A DNA stretch of 64,000 bases from DATJOJ01 sp035507035 (GCA_035507035.1 DATJOJ010000042.1:62001-126000); one strand, 5' to 3'; counted from the stretch's first letter, positions 38,615-47,055 are shown. Notes: generated from the sequence alone by a model not told the origin. A program made the numbers and translations.

Positions 38615-39496
38615 ATGCAGACTGCTCCGGTCATCTCGCATATCGCTCTTAGCAACATTCTATTCGCTACCGATTTTTCCGGTGCCTCAAAGGCTGCTCT
38701 TCCCTTCGCATTGGCACTAGGTCGCGCTTACGAAGGAAAAATCTTCGTTACCCGCATCGTCCCTTACGAGCCCTATCTCAGCGTGCCGTTGGAGCCTATT
38801 CCGGCCGATCTGGATATGTCCTGGGACCGCGAAAGACAGAATATGGCCGCGTTCGTCTCCGCCGCCAACTTCGGCGATGTTGCCCACCAGGAAATTCTGC
38901 AGCGCGGCGAATTGGGCGAGGCAATTTCGGACCTCATCGTAAGGAAGCGCATTGACGTTGTGGTGGTCGGTACTCATGGGCGTCACGGCCTAAAGAAGTT
39001 CGTACTTGGCTCGGCGGCAGAAAAAATCTACCGCCAAGCCGCGTGTCCCGTATTGACCGTCGGCCCGGAAGCTGCCGCATGCTGCGGCAGACCATGGGAA
39101 CTGAAACAGATTCTATTCGCCACTGACTTTTCCGACGCTGCGCTGCACGGCCTGCCCTACGCATTGTCGCTGGCGGAGGAAAATCAGGCCAAGCTGATCT
39201 TTTTTCACGCAATTCCATTAGTGCCTCACGAGCACAAAGCCGTCGTCGAAATGGCCGCACGCAAGCGCTTGGAGAATCTCATGCCGGCAGAGTCCTGGTG
39301 TCGTCCCGATTATCTGGTCGTATTCGATTTTCCCGCTCCGGCAATCACGCAAGTCGCCCGTGAGCACAACGTGGATTTAATTGTGATGGGCGTCGGAAAA
39401 CCGGCAGTGGCCGCACTCCAATCGCATCTGCCTTGGTCGGTCGCTTCCGATGTCGTTAGCACGGCACCCTGCCCGGTTTTGATAACACGGCAATAA
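38615..39496 (+). CDS. Tandem universal stress protein (UspA domains)
   Basis: A 293-residue cytosolic protein of two UspA domains (about residues 8-150 and 158-293). The first has the ATP-binding pattern G-x2-G-x9-GS in GTHGRHGLKKFVLGSAAEKI; the second lacks it (MGVGKPAVAALQSHLPWSV), so it may be a structural half. Both halves begin ILFATDFS. AGGAGGTG lies five bases before the ATG. A CRP/FNR-type operator upstream suggests induction under low oxygen or redox stress, as for several Usp genes. Confidence 0.92.
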   Translation: MQTAPVISHIALSNILFATDFSGASKAALPFALALGRAYEGKIFVTRIVPYEPYLSVPLEPIPADLDMSWDRERQNMAAFVSAANFGDVAHQEILQRGELGEAISDLIVRKRIDVVVVGTHGRHGLKKFVLGSAAEKIYRQAACPVLTVGPEAAACCGRPWELKQILFATDFSDAALHGLPYALSLAEENQAKLIFFHAIPLVPHEHKAVVEMAARKRLENLMPAESWCRPDYLVVFDFPAPAITQVAREHNVDLIVMGVGKPAVAALQSHLPWSVASDVVSTAPCPVLITRQ

Positions 39497-39510
39497 CAAC
39501 TCTGACGAGT

Positions 39511-39541
39511 CGTGGCTCTCAATCTCGAAGCCACGCTTTCT
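39511..39541 (+). terminator. Hairpin after the universal stress gene
   Basis: CGTGGCT (39511-39517) pairs with AGCCACG (39529-39535) and is followed by CTTTCTT. It lies 15 bp after the stop codon, a plausible factor-independent terminator. Confidence 0.5.
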
Positions 39542-39714
39542 TAACCCAGTTCTTAGAAACGGAAACGTTCATAACGAATGCTGACCCGAATTCATCTATG
39601 CGCAGCCAGTTTGGCCGGCCGCGCAAAGTTCCAAACGCCGCCGACCTCGGATCTCGGCATCCAGGCTCCTCGGCCCAACCAGATCTCACCCATTTCACTT
39701 ACGGAGACAATTGA

Positions 39715-40944
39715 ATGAAACGCTTAATCGCTTTCTTGGGCGCCTTCGCGCTCATCGTTCTCCTGCTTTCAACTTTCGTTGCAGCTCAGGAAACCTATAA
39801 CGTTCCAGGCGGATCCGTACTCGTTCCCGCTTCCAGCATTGAGCATCCCGAGGATGTTGGACTCCGCGCCCACACCAACTTTGAGATCTTTGTTGGAAAT
39901 GCACATCCGAATTTTTCCGCGCCTCCTTCATCGGCGGAAACGCCGGCCGCGCTCGCTTGTGTCTATCAACTTGTCCCAGTGGTCCCAGGTTGCCCGATTA
40001 GCGGAACTACGCAAGTTCCTAGCGGCGGATTCGGTGCCGTCGCCATCGTGGACGCGTACGACAATCCCGATGCAGAACAGGACTTGATCGCATTCTCAAC
40101 TCAATTTGCACTGCCCTCTTGCACGAAAGCCAACGGCTGTTTTTCTCAGGTGTATGCCAGCGGCAAGCAACCACAAAATAATCCCGGCGGATGGAGCCTC
40201 GAAGAAGCCCTCGATATTGAGATGGCGCACGCTATGGCCCCGAATGCCAAGATTATTCTGGTCGAGGCTCAAGACAACCAGTACTCGAGTCTGTATGCAG
40301 CAGAGGACATGGCCGCAACCCTCGTTCAGCAGGCGGGCGGCGGCACCATCAGCAATAGCTGGTCTGGCAGTGAATACCCCGGAGAGACGGGCGATGACTC
40401 CCATTTCCAGGCAAATGGAATCGTCTACTTCGGCTCTACTGGAGACAATGGCGCACCGGCCGGCTATCCCGCCATGTCCCCCTATGTCGTGGCGGCTGGT
40501 GGAACCACAATCATTCGTTCCGGTAATACGGTTACCGAACAAGGCTGGTCTGGCAGCGGCGGCGGGCCCAGTGTTTACGAGTCTCGTCCCGCTTTTCAAG
40601 ACCTGATCAAGGGCATTATCGGAGGACAACGTGGCACTCCGGACTTTTCGGCCGATGCCAACCCCGCAACCGGCGTCGCTATGTACGATGCCGATGGCGG
40701 TTACGATTGGCAGCAAGTCGGCGGCACCAGCGTCTCTTCGCCACTCCTTGCAGGCCTAGTGAACACCGCCGGCCATCATGCCAAATCTACACAACAGGAA
40801 CTGTCGGGACTCTATCCCTACGCCAAAGCGCACTACACCAAAGTTTGGCGCGATGAGACTGTGGGCAATAACGGCTATCCGTGCGAGAAAGGCTGGGACT
40901 ACGCCACCGGCATCGGAAGCCCGCTCACTTACGTGGGCAAGTAA
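39715..40944 (+). CDS. Secreted S53 (sedolisin/kumamolisin) family peptidase
   Basis: A 409-residue exported serine-carboxyl peptidase. The signal peptide has the core FLGAFALIVLLLSTFVAAQ. The catalytic Glu and Asp fit SLEEALDIEMAHAMAP (E-x3-D), the oxyanion aspartate AIVDAYDNPDAEQDL or the following segment, and the nucleophile is the serine in QVGGTSVSSPLLAG. SNSWSGSEYPGE and GIVYFGSTGDNG are typical. The long N-terminal propeptide of classical sedolisins is absent; only about 75 residues precede the catalytic domain. GGAG lies upstream of the ATG. Confidence 0.88.
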   Translation: MKRLIAFLGAFALIVLLLSTFVAAQETYNVPGGSVLVPASSIEHPEDVGLRAHTNFEIFVGNAHPNFSAPPSSAETPAALACVYQLVPVVPGCPISGTTQVPSGGFGAVAIVDAYDNPDAEQDLIAFSTQFALPSCTKANGCFSQVYASGKQPQNNPGGWSLEEALDIEMAHAMAPNAKIILVEAQDNQYSSLYAAEDMAATLVQQAGGGTISNSWSGSEYPGETGDDSHFQANGIVYFGSTGDNGAPAGYPAMSPYVVAAGGTTIIRSGNTVTEQGWSGSGGGPSVYESRPAFQDLIKGIIGGQRGTPDFSADANPATGVAMYDADGGYDWQQVGGTSVSSPLLAGLVNTAGHHAKSTQQELSGLYPYAKAHYTKVWRDETVGNNGYPCEKGWDYATGIGSPLTYVGK

Positions 40945-40966
40945 TTATTTCTTATTGTCCTTATTA

Positions 40967-40995
40967 TGGGCCTGCAAATTGCAGGCCCAATTTTT
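40967..40995 (+). terminator. Rho-independent terminator of the S53 peptidase gene
   Basis: A 9-bp stem TGGGCCTGC/GCAGGCCCA with a 5-base loop is followed by ATTTTT. It also ends close to the motB stop codon on the other strand, so it may serve both convergent transcripts. Confidence 0.85.
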
Positions 40996-41741
40996 CAGCG
41001 CGAGTCAATCGGTTGCAGATCCTTCTCCACATACTGCACGATCACCGATATTCGCCGGTTGGAAGGGTCCAGCGGTTCCTCCGGCTTGCGTAGCATCTGG
41101 TCTGCGTAGCCTCGCACCTGTGCCACCTGGTCTTTCCTTAGACCGTTATCCTGCATGAGCCGGCGCGCAGCGTTCGCCCGGTCCGCCGATAGTTCCCAAT
41201 TGCTGTATTCCTTCTTCCCGGAATATGGCTTGGAATCCGTGTGACCTTCAATCGAAATACGATTCGGCAACTTCCCCAATTCCTGCGCCAGCAACGACAG
41301 CAATTCCCTTCCCGTATCATTCGGCTGCGCGCGTCCCAGATCAAAGAACGTCCCGGTCGCGGCTTCCAGCAGTTCAATGCGCAACCCTTCGGGAGTCACC
41401 GTCATCTCGATCTGGTTCTTAAGCTTCTCAAAATCGTTCATCTGATGGATCCGCCGCTCAATTTCTGCTTTCAACTGCGGCATATTGTCTTTTGTGATCT
41501 CGAGATTCCGTCCGGAGCCGTTCACGTCATTGCCGATATTTTTCGTCTTCCCGGTCGGATCGCGAAAATATCCGCCCACCGCTTCCTGCACTTTCTTGCT
41601 TGAGTTCAATAGCCAAAGCACGATGAACAACGCCATCATCGCGGTGACGAAATCGGCATAAGCCACTTTCCAGGCGCCACCATGATGGCCGCCGTGCCCA
41701 CCCTTTTTCTTAACGATGATGAAAGGTCGGTCCTGGCTCAT
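40995..41741 (-). CDS. motB: Flagellar motor protein MotB
   Basis: A 248-residue stator subunit. After a histidine/glycine-rich start (GGHGGHHGGAW) comes the single membrane helix YADFVTAMMALFIVLWLLNS, whose aspartate conducts protons. The C-terminal OmpA-like domain (SIEGHTDSKPY, SADRANAARRLM) anchors the stator to peptidoglycan. The start codon overlaps the motA stop by 4 bp. The stator works with MotA to power the flagellar rotor. No other flagellar genes lie in the window. Confidence 0.94.
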   Translation of the reverse strand: MSQDRPFIIVKKKGGHGGHHGGAWKVAYADFVTAMMALFIVLWLLNSSKKVQEAVGGYFRDPTGKTKNIGNDVNGSGRNLEITKDNMPQLKAEIERRIHQMNDFEKLKNQIEMTVTPEGLRIELLEAATGTFFDLGRAQPNDTGRELLSLLAQELGKLPNRISIEGHTDSKPYSGKKEYSNWELSADRANAARRLMQDNGLRKDQVAQVRGYADQMLRKPEEPLDPSNRRISVIVQYVEKDLQPIDSR

Positions 41742-42658
41742 GCGCTTGCTCCCTGCGCCGCCTCGGCCGGCGGTGGCGCTTCTCCTCCCGCCGGAGCCGC
41801 CTCATCGCCGCCACGGTTGCGACAGGCTGTCTCAACCTCCTGGAACGACGGCCGCACGTGCCCAGGAACCGCCCGCCGCGCAAATTCCACCGCCATGATC
41901 GGCGCGGTTCCTTTGAGAAACGAAATCATTACCACCCGCAACACATGCAGATACGCTGCCTCGTCTTCCACGAGTTTTCCCATGTTGGCGGCAATCGGCC
42001 CCACCAGCCCATAGCACATGAGAATCCCAAGGAACGTCCCCACCAACGCTGCCGCCACTTTTTGCCCGATCTCTTCCGGCGGCCCTCCCAAGGCTTGCAT
42101 CGTAATGACCACACCCAACACTGCAGCCACGATTCCCAGTCCGGGTAAAGAGTCAGCCGTGGTGCTCAGAGACGTAATCGGTTGCGTGGCACACTGATGA
42201 TGCACTTCCAGATCGAGATCGAGCAGTTGATCCAGATCGAACGCCTCCACTCCGCTGATCGCCATCCGCATGGTGTCGCAAAAATAATCACGAATATGGT
42301 GGTCCTTCAGAAACGCCGGATACTTCGACAAAAGCTGGCTCTTCTCCGGCTCTTCGACGTCATTTTCCAGCGCCATCAATCCTTCCCGCCGCGCCTTGTT
42401 CAGCAGGTCATACACCATCTTCAGAGTGTCGAGATAGCGTTGCTTGGTGAACGGCGATCCCTTGAAAACTCCCGTGATTCCCCCGGCAATCTGTTTCAAC
42501 ACGTGCAGCGGATTTGCGATCAAGACCGTCCCACTCGCTGCCCCCCCAATGATCAGCAACTCCGCCGGTTGCATCAGCACGCGAATATGCCCATGCTCCA
42601 TGAGATATCCGCCCAGAACCGCTCCAAACACGACCACAATACCGATGATTGCGAACAT
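41738..42658 (-). CDS. motA: Flagellar motor protein MotA
   Basis: A 306-residue four-helix stator protein. The first helix is IGIVVVFGAVLGGYLME; the conserved cytosolic loop and the segments LPGLGIVAAVLGVVITMQAL and AALVGTFLGILMCYGLVGPI are clear. The last 40 residues are an Ala/Pro/Glu-rich tail not needed in E. coli MotA. It is coupled to motB by an ATGA overlap and preceded by a PAS/GGDEF-like gene 6 bp upstream, which suggests regulated motility. Confidence 0.94.
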   Translation of the reverse strand: MFAIIGIVVVFGAVLGGYLMEHGHIRVLMQPAELLIIGGAASGTVLIANPLHVLKQIAGGITGVFKGSPFTKQRYLDTLKMVYDLLNKARREGLMALENDVEEPEKSQLLSKYPAFLKDHHIRDYFCDTMRMAISGVEAFDLDQLLDLDLEVHHQCATQPITSLSTTADSLPGLGIVAAVLGVVITMQALGGPPEEIGQKVAAALVGTFLGILMCYGLVGPIAANMGKLVEDEAAYLHVLRVVMISFLKGTAPIMAVEFARRAVPGHVRPSFQEVETACRNRGGDEAAPAGGEAPPPAEAAQGASA

Positions 42659-42664
42659 AGATTT

Positions 42665-43585
42665 TTATCTTCCCGGGACGCAGGTGCTCGCGGGCAAAGC
42701 CCCAGCTCGCGGCGCAGTAATTCCACCGAGCGATACCTCAGCGCGCTGCATCAACGACGCGAGCTTGTCCCCGGCTTCCGGCGTGGCGTAGCCCAACGTC
42801 ACTGTTACCGAGAGCTTCTCGCCCCACCAGGGAATGCTCGCCGAGTGAATGAGTTTGTGCACTCGCTCGAACGCTTTTCGTACTCCTATTTCTTCCGAGT
42901 TCGAGAGGATAGCCAGAAATTTCTCTTCATCCCAGCGGCCAATGAAGTCGGTGGGACGAAAGATTTGGTTCAAGTCCTGCGCGATTACTTGCAAAATGGA
43001 GTCGCCCGCTTTGCGCCCGTACTTCGCACGGAACTGAGCCAGTTGGTCAGCTCGGATCACAATGATGCCAAAGGGAACGTGATACTCGAGAAACTCCGCA
43101 AGATTCTCCCGCAGATGAAACTCAGTGAATCCATGATTCGCCAGCCCCGTAATCTCATCCGTGGCGCCTGCCGGCGTTACCGGACGCCGGTTTTCTTGAT
43201 TTGTCTTTTGGTTGTGAATGTAGAAATTGGCCACTACCGCGACGATTGCGCCACGCAGATCACGCACCGGCGCAAAGCGCATTCGCACCGGCACCGCATG
43301 CCGTTGCTTATGCTCCAATACGATTTGTTCTTCCGTCGATTTGCCTTCCTGCAGGGTCGCAACGATAGGACACGCCTTGCCGCACGGCTTGTCTTCCCCA
43401 CCTCGACAGAGCCCCAACAGAGTCCCATGGTGGCGCCCAATCACTTCATGCTGATGATGTCCCGCAATGTGCTCGGCCCCATGATTCCAAAACAGGACTT
43501 TCCCGCTCCGGTCGATCACGCACACACCGCTGGGCAGGCTCTCAAGCACCGCCCGGGGAAACTCCGATTCCTGAAGATTGGCCAT
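42665..43585 (-). CDS. PAS domain protein with a degenerate GGDEF domain
   Basis: A 306-residue protein. The N-terminal PAS domain (about residues 12-125, SGVCVIDRSGKVLFWNHGAE) contains a cysteine pattern C-x7-C-x3-C in LCRGGEDKPCGKACP. The C-terminal half has the GGDEF-domain layout (DEITGLANHGFTEFHLRENL, GIIVIRADQLAQF). The signature GGDEF is replaced by DEEKF in GRWDEEKFLAIL, so cyclic-di-GMP synthesis is unlikely. It may act as a sensor or binding partner instead. First gene of the operon with motA and motB. Confidence 0.8.
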   Translation of the reverse strand: MANLQESEFPRAVLESLPSGVCVIDRSGKVLFWNHGAEHIAGHHQHEVIGRHHGTLLGLCRGGEDKPCGKACPIVATLQEGKSTEEQIVLEHKQRHAVPVRMRFAPVRDLRGAIVAVVANFYIHNQKTNQENRRPVTPAGATDEITGLANHGFTEFHLRENLAEFLEYHVPFGIIVIRADQLAQFRAKYGRKAGDSILQVIAQDLNQIFRPTDFIGRWDEEKFLAILSNSEEIGVRKAFERVHKLIHSASIPWWGEKLSVTVTLGYATPEAGDKLASLMQRAEVSLGGITAPRAGALPASTCVPGR

Positions 43586-43955
43586 GCTGCGCCCGCCATT
43601 CCGCTGCCTTATTCCATCGGCGGTGCCGGGAGGAGCTTCAGCTTAGATTTGGTAGTAACGCCAGGGTTATAGCAAACTGCGGTGCCACAGAGTCGATCCT
43701 CAAGTGAATGGCTAGAGTAGCCGAAATTACCGGGCTTGGGGGATAGCGATGATTGAGGGTAAGGATATGGGGATATGGGGATAGCACCTTTGTGGCTTCT
43801 CCTAGCACACTCGGGCCATTCCCGAATCGGGCCTTCCGTCTTACATTCATATTCGAGCAGTTCTGGGGGAGGGCTGCCCGGGCGTCCAGCGACTCGCAAG
43901 AGTCCGGACGCCTGTTAATTTTTGCGCGAGTTTACCCCAGAAACCTCTCGAAACC
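43586..43955. other. Intergenic region upstream of the PAS/GGDEF-motAB operon
   Basis: 370 bp. It holds a short tandem repeat of the 8-mer GGATATGG near 43773-43794, the hairpin at 43881-43912, and on the minus strand TGGCACCGCAGTTTGCT, a near match to a sigma-54 promoter whose spacing is one base too long. No small gene is convincing here. Confidence 0.4.
43881..43912 (-). terminator. Hairpin downstream of the PEBP-family gene
   Basis: GGCGTCC pairs with GGACGCC, with an inner GACTC/GAGTC stem. It lies about 45 bp after the stop codon of the PEBP gene. T-rich sequence (TTAATTTTTG) flanks it on the plus side, so direction is uncertain. Confidence 0.45.
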
Positions 43956-44540
43956 CTACCGCCGGTACTTCCCCGTCAGTTCAGCTTTTCCCAAGACGTG
44001 GCCCTGCATAGCCTGCTCGACTTCCCTCTTGCTGGCTCCAGGCTTCAAGTTCAGCATTTGGTCTAAAGCATAGAGCTTAAAGAAGTAACGATGCGGCTTG
44101 CCTGGCGGCGGACAGGGCCCGTTATAGCCTATTTTGCCGAAGTCATTGCGCCCTTGCCGCCCACCCGTAGGCACTTCATCGACCTTGGGCACCCCCTCGG
44201 GTAATTCAGTGGTCTGCGGAGGAAGATCAAACAGCACCCAGTGGGTCCACGTTCCCGCGGGCGCATCGGGATCGTCGGCAATCACCGCAAAACTGCGCAC
44301 GCCCGCCGGTGCTCCCGTCCAACTGAGTTCCGGCGAAACATCGCTATCATCACAACTGAACTTCTTCGGTATCTCGCCACCGGACGAAAAATTGCTGCTG
44401 GAGATCGTGAAAGCCTTGTCCTTCGCTGCTGGTTCCGCAGCTTTTGCCCTGTCAACCATCACCGTTTGGATGCCGACAAACACCAGCAGAGCCAGACCCA
44501 AAACTTCCTGCCGCCGGCAACTCCTAGAATTTCTCTGCAT
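43956..44540 (-). CDS. YbhB/YbcL family PEBP-like protein
   Basis: A 194-residue phosphatidylethanolamine-binding-protein-like (Raf kinase inhibitor-like) protein with a probable signal sequence (VLGLALLVFVGIQTVMV, then AKAAEP). The ligand-site segments are FAVIADDPDAPAGTWTHWVL and GYNGPCPPPGKPHRYFFKLY. Bacterial members have no firmly assigned role. The frame opens 12 codons earlier, but the charged-then-hydrophobic signal begins at this ATG (MQRNSRSCRRQEVL). It lies 40 bp after the tonB-like gene. Confidence 0.85.
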   Translation of the reverse strand: MQRNSRSCRRQEVLGLALLVFVGIQTVMVDRAKAAEPAAKDKAFTISSSNFSSGGEIPKKFSCDDSDVSPELSWTGAPAGVRSFAVIADDPDAPAGTWTHWVLFDLPPQTTELPEGVPKVDEVPTGGRQGRNDFGKIGYNGPCPPPGKPHRYFFKLYALDQMLNLKPGASKREVEQAMQGHVLGKAELTGKYRR

Positions 44541-44579
44541 GCAAGATTCGGCAACCCAAACAGCCGGACTTGCCACCTT

Positions 44580-45404
44580 TCAGAAAGTTGAAATCGTGAA
44601 ATTTACACTGACTCGGGCCTCAGTCTCCACGGCCTGCCCGTCCTGATAATAGGGTTTGAAGCGCCACTGTTTGACCGCCTCTTGCGCGGCCGCCGCCAGG
44701 ATCGCCGGGCCGCTCACCACGTGCAGACTTTGAATATGCCCGCCTTTATCGATCAGGGCTTGCAGCACTACCGCGCCTTGCACCTTCATCTGCTTAGCCA
44801 GAAGCGGATAGCTCGGCGCTACGGAGTGGGAAACCCGGTCCGCAACATCATGCGAAAGCGTTACCTTAGGCGTAACATCGGCCTGCGCCGTCGCGGAGGG
44901 CTCCGTGGGCTGCGGTGACTGCGCGGTTTCCGGCGGGCTTCCATTCTGCATGTCCACATCAACCGAATTGCTCCGCGCCGGCAGTGGTCGATTCTGGTTT
45001 CCCGCCACCACCGAAACTTCCAGCGGCGGAAGGATAGCGCGATCGGTGGCTAGGATGGTCGGTCCGGCAGAAACATCATTCCCGCCTCGTGGCGCCATGG
45101 TCCCGATCACTGGACGCTTCACTCGCGCCTGCTTTGACTTTGAGCCTTTCGCCGGTGCATCGATCGTTGGCGCCGGTGTGGATTCCTCGGGCGTTACGCC
45201 AGCCGGTGGCGCGGCGCTGGTCTGCGCTATGGATACAGGCTCTGGGTTCACTGGAACTGGCGGGCTCATATCGTGGATATCACGAATCACCACCACGAAC
45301 AGCGCAACTACCAACACGACAAGTGCCAACTGCAGGCGCTGGCGCTGCGCCGACTCTGGTCCGCCGTTCTGCGATGGTTGAATCCACTTCAGGAAGGCAG
45401 TCAT
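44580..45404 (-). CDS. TonB family energy-transducer protein
   Basis: A 274-residue protein with one N-terminal membrane helix (LQLALVVLVVALFVVVIRDI), a long proline/threonine-rich periplasmic linker and a C-terminal TonB domain (about residues 185-274: VVLQALIDKGGHIQSLHVVS, AVKQWRFKPYYQDGQAVE). It would pass energy to outer-membrane receptors or, as in many Acidobacteria, serve a less defined role. No exbB/exbD or receptor is adjacent. It diverges from the FNR-like gene and shares the control region with two CRP/FNR-type sites. Confidence 0.88.
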   Translation of the reverse strand: MTAFLKWIQPSQNGGPESAQRQRLQLALVVLVVALFVVVIRDIHDMSPPVPVNPEPVSIAQTSAAPPAGVTPEESTPAPTIDAPAKGSKSKQARVKRPVIGTMAPRGGNDVSAGPTILATDRAILPPLEVSVVAGNQNRPLPARSNSVDVDMQNGSPPETAQSPQPTEPSATAQADVTPKVTLSHDVADRVSHSVAPSYPLLAKQMKVQGAVVLQALIDKGGHIQSLHVVSGPAILAAAAQEAVKQWRFKPYYQDGQAVETEARVSVNFTISTF

Positions 45405-45519
45405 AGGTACATTGGCCTGCGACCCAGCTTCGCCTTAGTATGCCCTGAAATCCTTGTGAAAGCCAATATTTAGGCCCGAATTTTAGGCCGTAAACCGTCC
45501 CAAACTCGAATGGCCGCCG

Positions 45520-45539
45520 GTTGTGAGCCGTGTCACAAC
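45520..45539. promoter_or_regulatory. CRP/FNR operator, distal site
   Basis: A 20-bp inverted repeat GTTGTGA-N6-TCACAAC, identical to the E. coli CRP core TGTGA-N6-TCACA. It lies between the divergent tonB-like gene and the first FNR-like regulator, 70 bp (about seven helical turns) from the second site. Confidence 0.6.
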
Positions 45540-45592
45540 CCCCGGTGGCAAAGGTCACAGCTAAGGGTTCTGTGAAAGCGGACACTGGTCTC

Positions 45593-45606
45593 GTGACGCA
45601 GATCAC
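45593..45606. promoter_or_regulatory. CRP/FNR operator, proximal site
   Basis: GTGACGCAGATCAC, a perfect GTGA-N6-TCAC palindrome, stands 62 bp ahead of the first FNR-like regulator gene. It suggests autoregulation. No strong -10 box is visible at the position expected for a class II promoter. Confidence 0.55.
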
Positions 45607-45668
45607 ATGCGCTTGGCAATCGGAGCGCGGTCTATCGATGCAAGTGAAGGCGTCGCAGGGGGTGCGTC

Positions 45669-46391
45669 ATGCTTTCACCATATGGGTTGGATCTGATCGA
45701 AAGCTGCCTGACCTGTAAGGCCCGCACGGAGCGGCTGTTTTGCGATCTGTCCGGCCCGGCGCTGCAAGCTTTTGAAGCGATCAAGTACGCCACTGCTTAT
45801 CCCAAGGGCGCGGTTCTGTTCGTCGAGGGCCAGGCGCCGCGCGGCCTTTTCGTGCTTTGCAAAGGCAGAGTTAAGCTCTCTATCTGCGCCACGGACGGCA
45901 AAACTCTGATCGTAAAAATCGCCGAGCCCGGGGAAGTACTCGGATTAAGCGCCACGGTATCCGGTAAGCCTTATGAGTTGACCGCAGAAACCATCGACCC
46001 TTGCCAAGTGAATTTCGTTAAGCGTGACGATTTTCTGCGCTTCCTCAAAGAACATTCGGACGCTTGCTTCAAAGTCGCTGAGCAACTGAGCGAAAAATAC
46101 AACAACGCGTGCCACGAAGTCCGCGCTCTCGGACTTTCCCACTCCGCAGGAGAAAAACTCGCAAAGTTGCTGTTGGAGTGGAGTTCGCGTAACGGCGAGT
46201 CCGCCAAACAAGAGCCGCGTTTGAAGCTGGCTCTTACCCATGAAGAAATTGCGCAGATGATCGGCACTTCGCGCGAAACCGTCACTCGTTTGTTCGCCGA
46301 TCTCAAGCGCAGGCAAGTGATACAGTCCAAAGGCTCGACGCTGGTGATCCGCAATAAATCGGCGTTGCGGCTCATGGCGAGCAACAATTAG
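45669..46391 (+). CDS. Crp/Fnr family transcriptional regulator with FNR-like cysteines
   Basis: A 240-residue regulator. The N-terminus has the cysteine pattern SCLTCKARTERLFCDL (Cys13-x2-Cys16-x8-Cys25), which recalls the [4Fe-4S] ligands of FNR though the spacing differs. The cyclic-nucleotide-binding-like beta-roll covers residues about 35-140. The Crp-type helix-turn-helix is complete: LTHEEIAQMIGTSRETVTRL, residues about 190-210. Two GTGA-N6-TCAC sites lie upstream. It is followed 33 bp later by a second, truncated regulator of the same type. Confidence 0.93.
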   Translation: MLSPYGLDLIESCLTCKARTERLFCDLSGPALQAFEAIKYATAYPKGAVLFVEGQAPRGLFVLCKGRVKLSICATDGKTLIVKIAEPGEVLGLSATVSGKPYELTAETIDPCQVNFVKRDDFLRFLKEHSDACFKVAEQLSEKYNNACHEVRALGLSHSAGEKLAKLLLEWSSRNGESAKQEPRLKLALTHEEIAQMIGTSRETVTRLFADLKRRQVIQSKGSTLVIRNKSALRLMASNN

Positions 46392-46424
46392 CGCATTCTA
46401 ATTGGGCCTGAGTCACGCTCAACG

Positions 46425-46438
46425 GTGACTGCAATCAC
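46425..46438. promoter_or_regulatory. CRP/FNR operator at the start of the second regulator
   Basis: GTGACTGCAATCAC is a perfect GTGA-N6-TCAC palindrome. It coincides with the first possible GTG start codon of the second regulator, which argues that translation really begins downstream, at ATG 46473. Confidence 0.5.
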
Positions 46439-46967
46439 TGTCTCCGGCGCCCTGCTGGATTATTTAGAAAGCATGGAGAGCGTAATCGAGCGGAGCTGCC
46501 TGGAATGTGTTAGACGTCCCGACCGCTTATTTTGTGGCCTTACTCAGGATGCTCTTCGCGACTTCGATCTCCTGAAATCGCTGGCGATCTATCCTCGTGG
46601 CACGATCTTGTTACGTCAAGGCCAGCCTGCCCGCAGCGTTTTCGTTCTCTGCCAGGGCCGCGCTAAGCTCTCGGTCTGTTCGGAATCGGGAACCCAATTG
46701 ACCCTGCGCATTGCGAATCCAGGCGAAGTTCTGGGGCTGAGCGCAGCACTGGTTGGCGGCTTTCACGAGATCAGCGCAGAACTGCTGGAGAATGCTCAAG
46801 TGGCTGTCGTCAAACGAAAGGACTTGCTTGAGTTCCTTCACCAGCACCGTGACGCCTGCCTGCAAGTAGTCAGCCGGCTCAGCCAGGATTTGCACTTCGC
46901 TTATGATCGTGTGCGATCCGTGGGTTTAGGCCAAACTCGTCGTCCACGAGCCGCCCACGTTCACTGA
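46425..46967 (+). CDS. Truncated Crp/Fnr-like regulator lacking the helix-turn-helix
   Basis: Up to 180 residues (164 if it starts at ATG 46473). It matches the first regulator throughout the cysteine motif (SCLECVRRPDRLFCGL) and sensor domain (GQPARSVFVLCQGRAKLSVC, NPGEVLGLSAALVGG). It ends after VRSVGLGQTRRPRAA, where its neighbour continues into the DNA-binding domain. Shifted by one frame, the DNA at the break reads AKLVVHEPP, resembling the neighbour's AKLLLEW, so a frameshift and deletion probably removed the HTH. It is likely a pseudogene, or could be a sensor-only partner forming mixed dimers. Confidence 0.75.
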   Translation: MTAITVSGALLDYLESMESVIERSCLECVRRPDRLFCGLTQDALRDFDLLKSLAIYPRGTILLRQGQPARSVFVLCQGRAKLSVCSESGTQLTLRIANPGEVLGLSAALVGGFHEISAELLENAQVAVVKRKDLLEFLHQHRDACLQVVSRLSQDLHFAYDRVRSVGLGQTRRPRAAHVH

Positions 46968-47055
46968 ACTTCCTATAAATTAATAGGATTTCGCGCAGAG
47001 CAAACTGCCATTATTCATGGCTAGTGTTAGGCGAGACCTTTTCCGAAACCATGCC

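Noticed and set aside
39578..39718. 46-codon ORF ending with an ATGA overlap at the S53 peptidase start
   Set aside because: No convincing ribosome-binding site and unremarkable composition; the strong site belongs to the peptidase gene.
42182..43672. A 496-codon open frame on the plus strand
   Set aside because: It is antisense to motA and the PAS/GGDEF gene, both with clear family motifs; high G+C makes long antisense frames common.
43668..43684. Sigma-54-like promoter TGGCACCGCAGTTTGCT upstream of the PAS/GGDEF-motAB operon
   Set aside because: The GG and GC elements are one base too far apart; sigma-54 is strict on this spacing.
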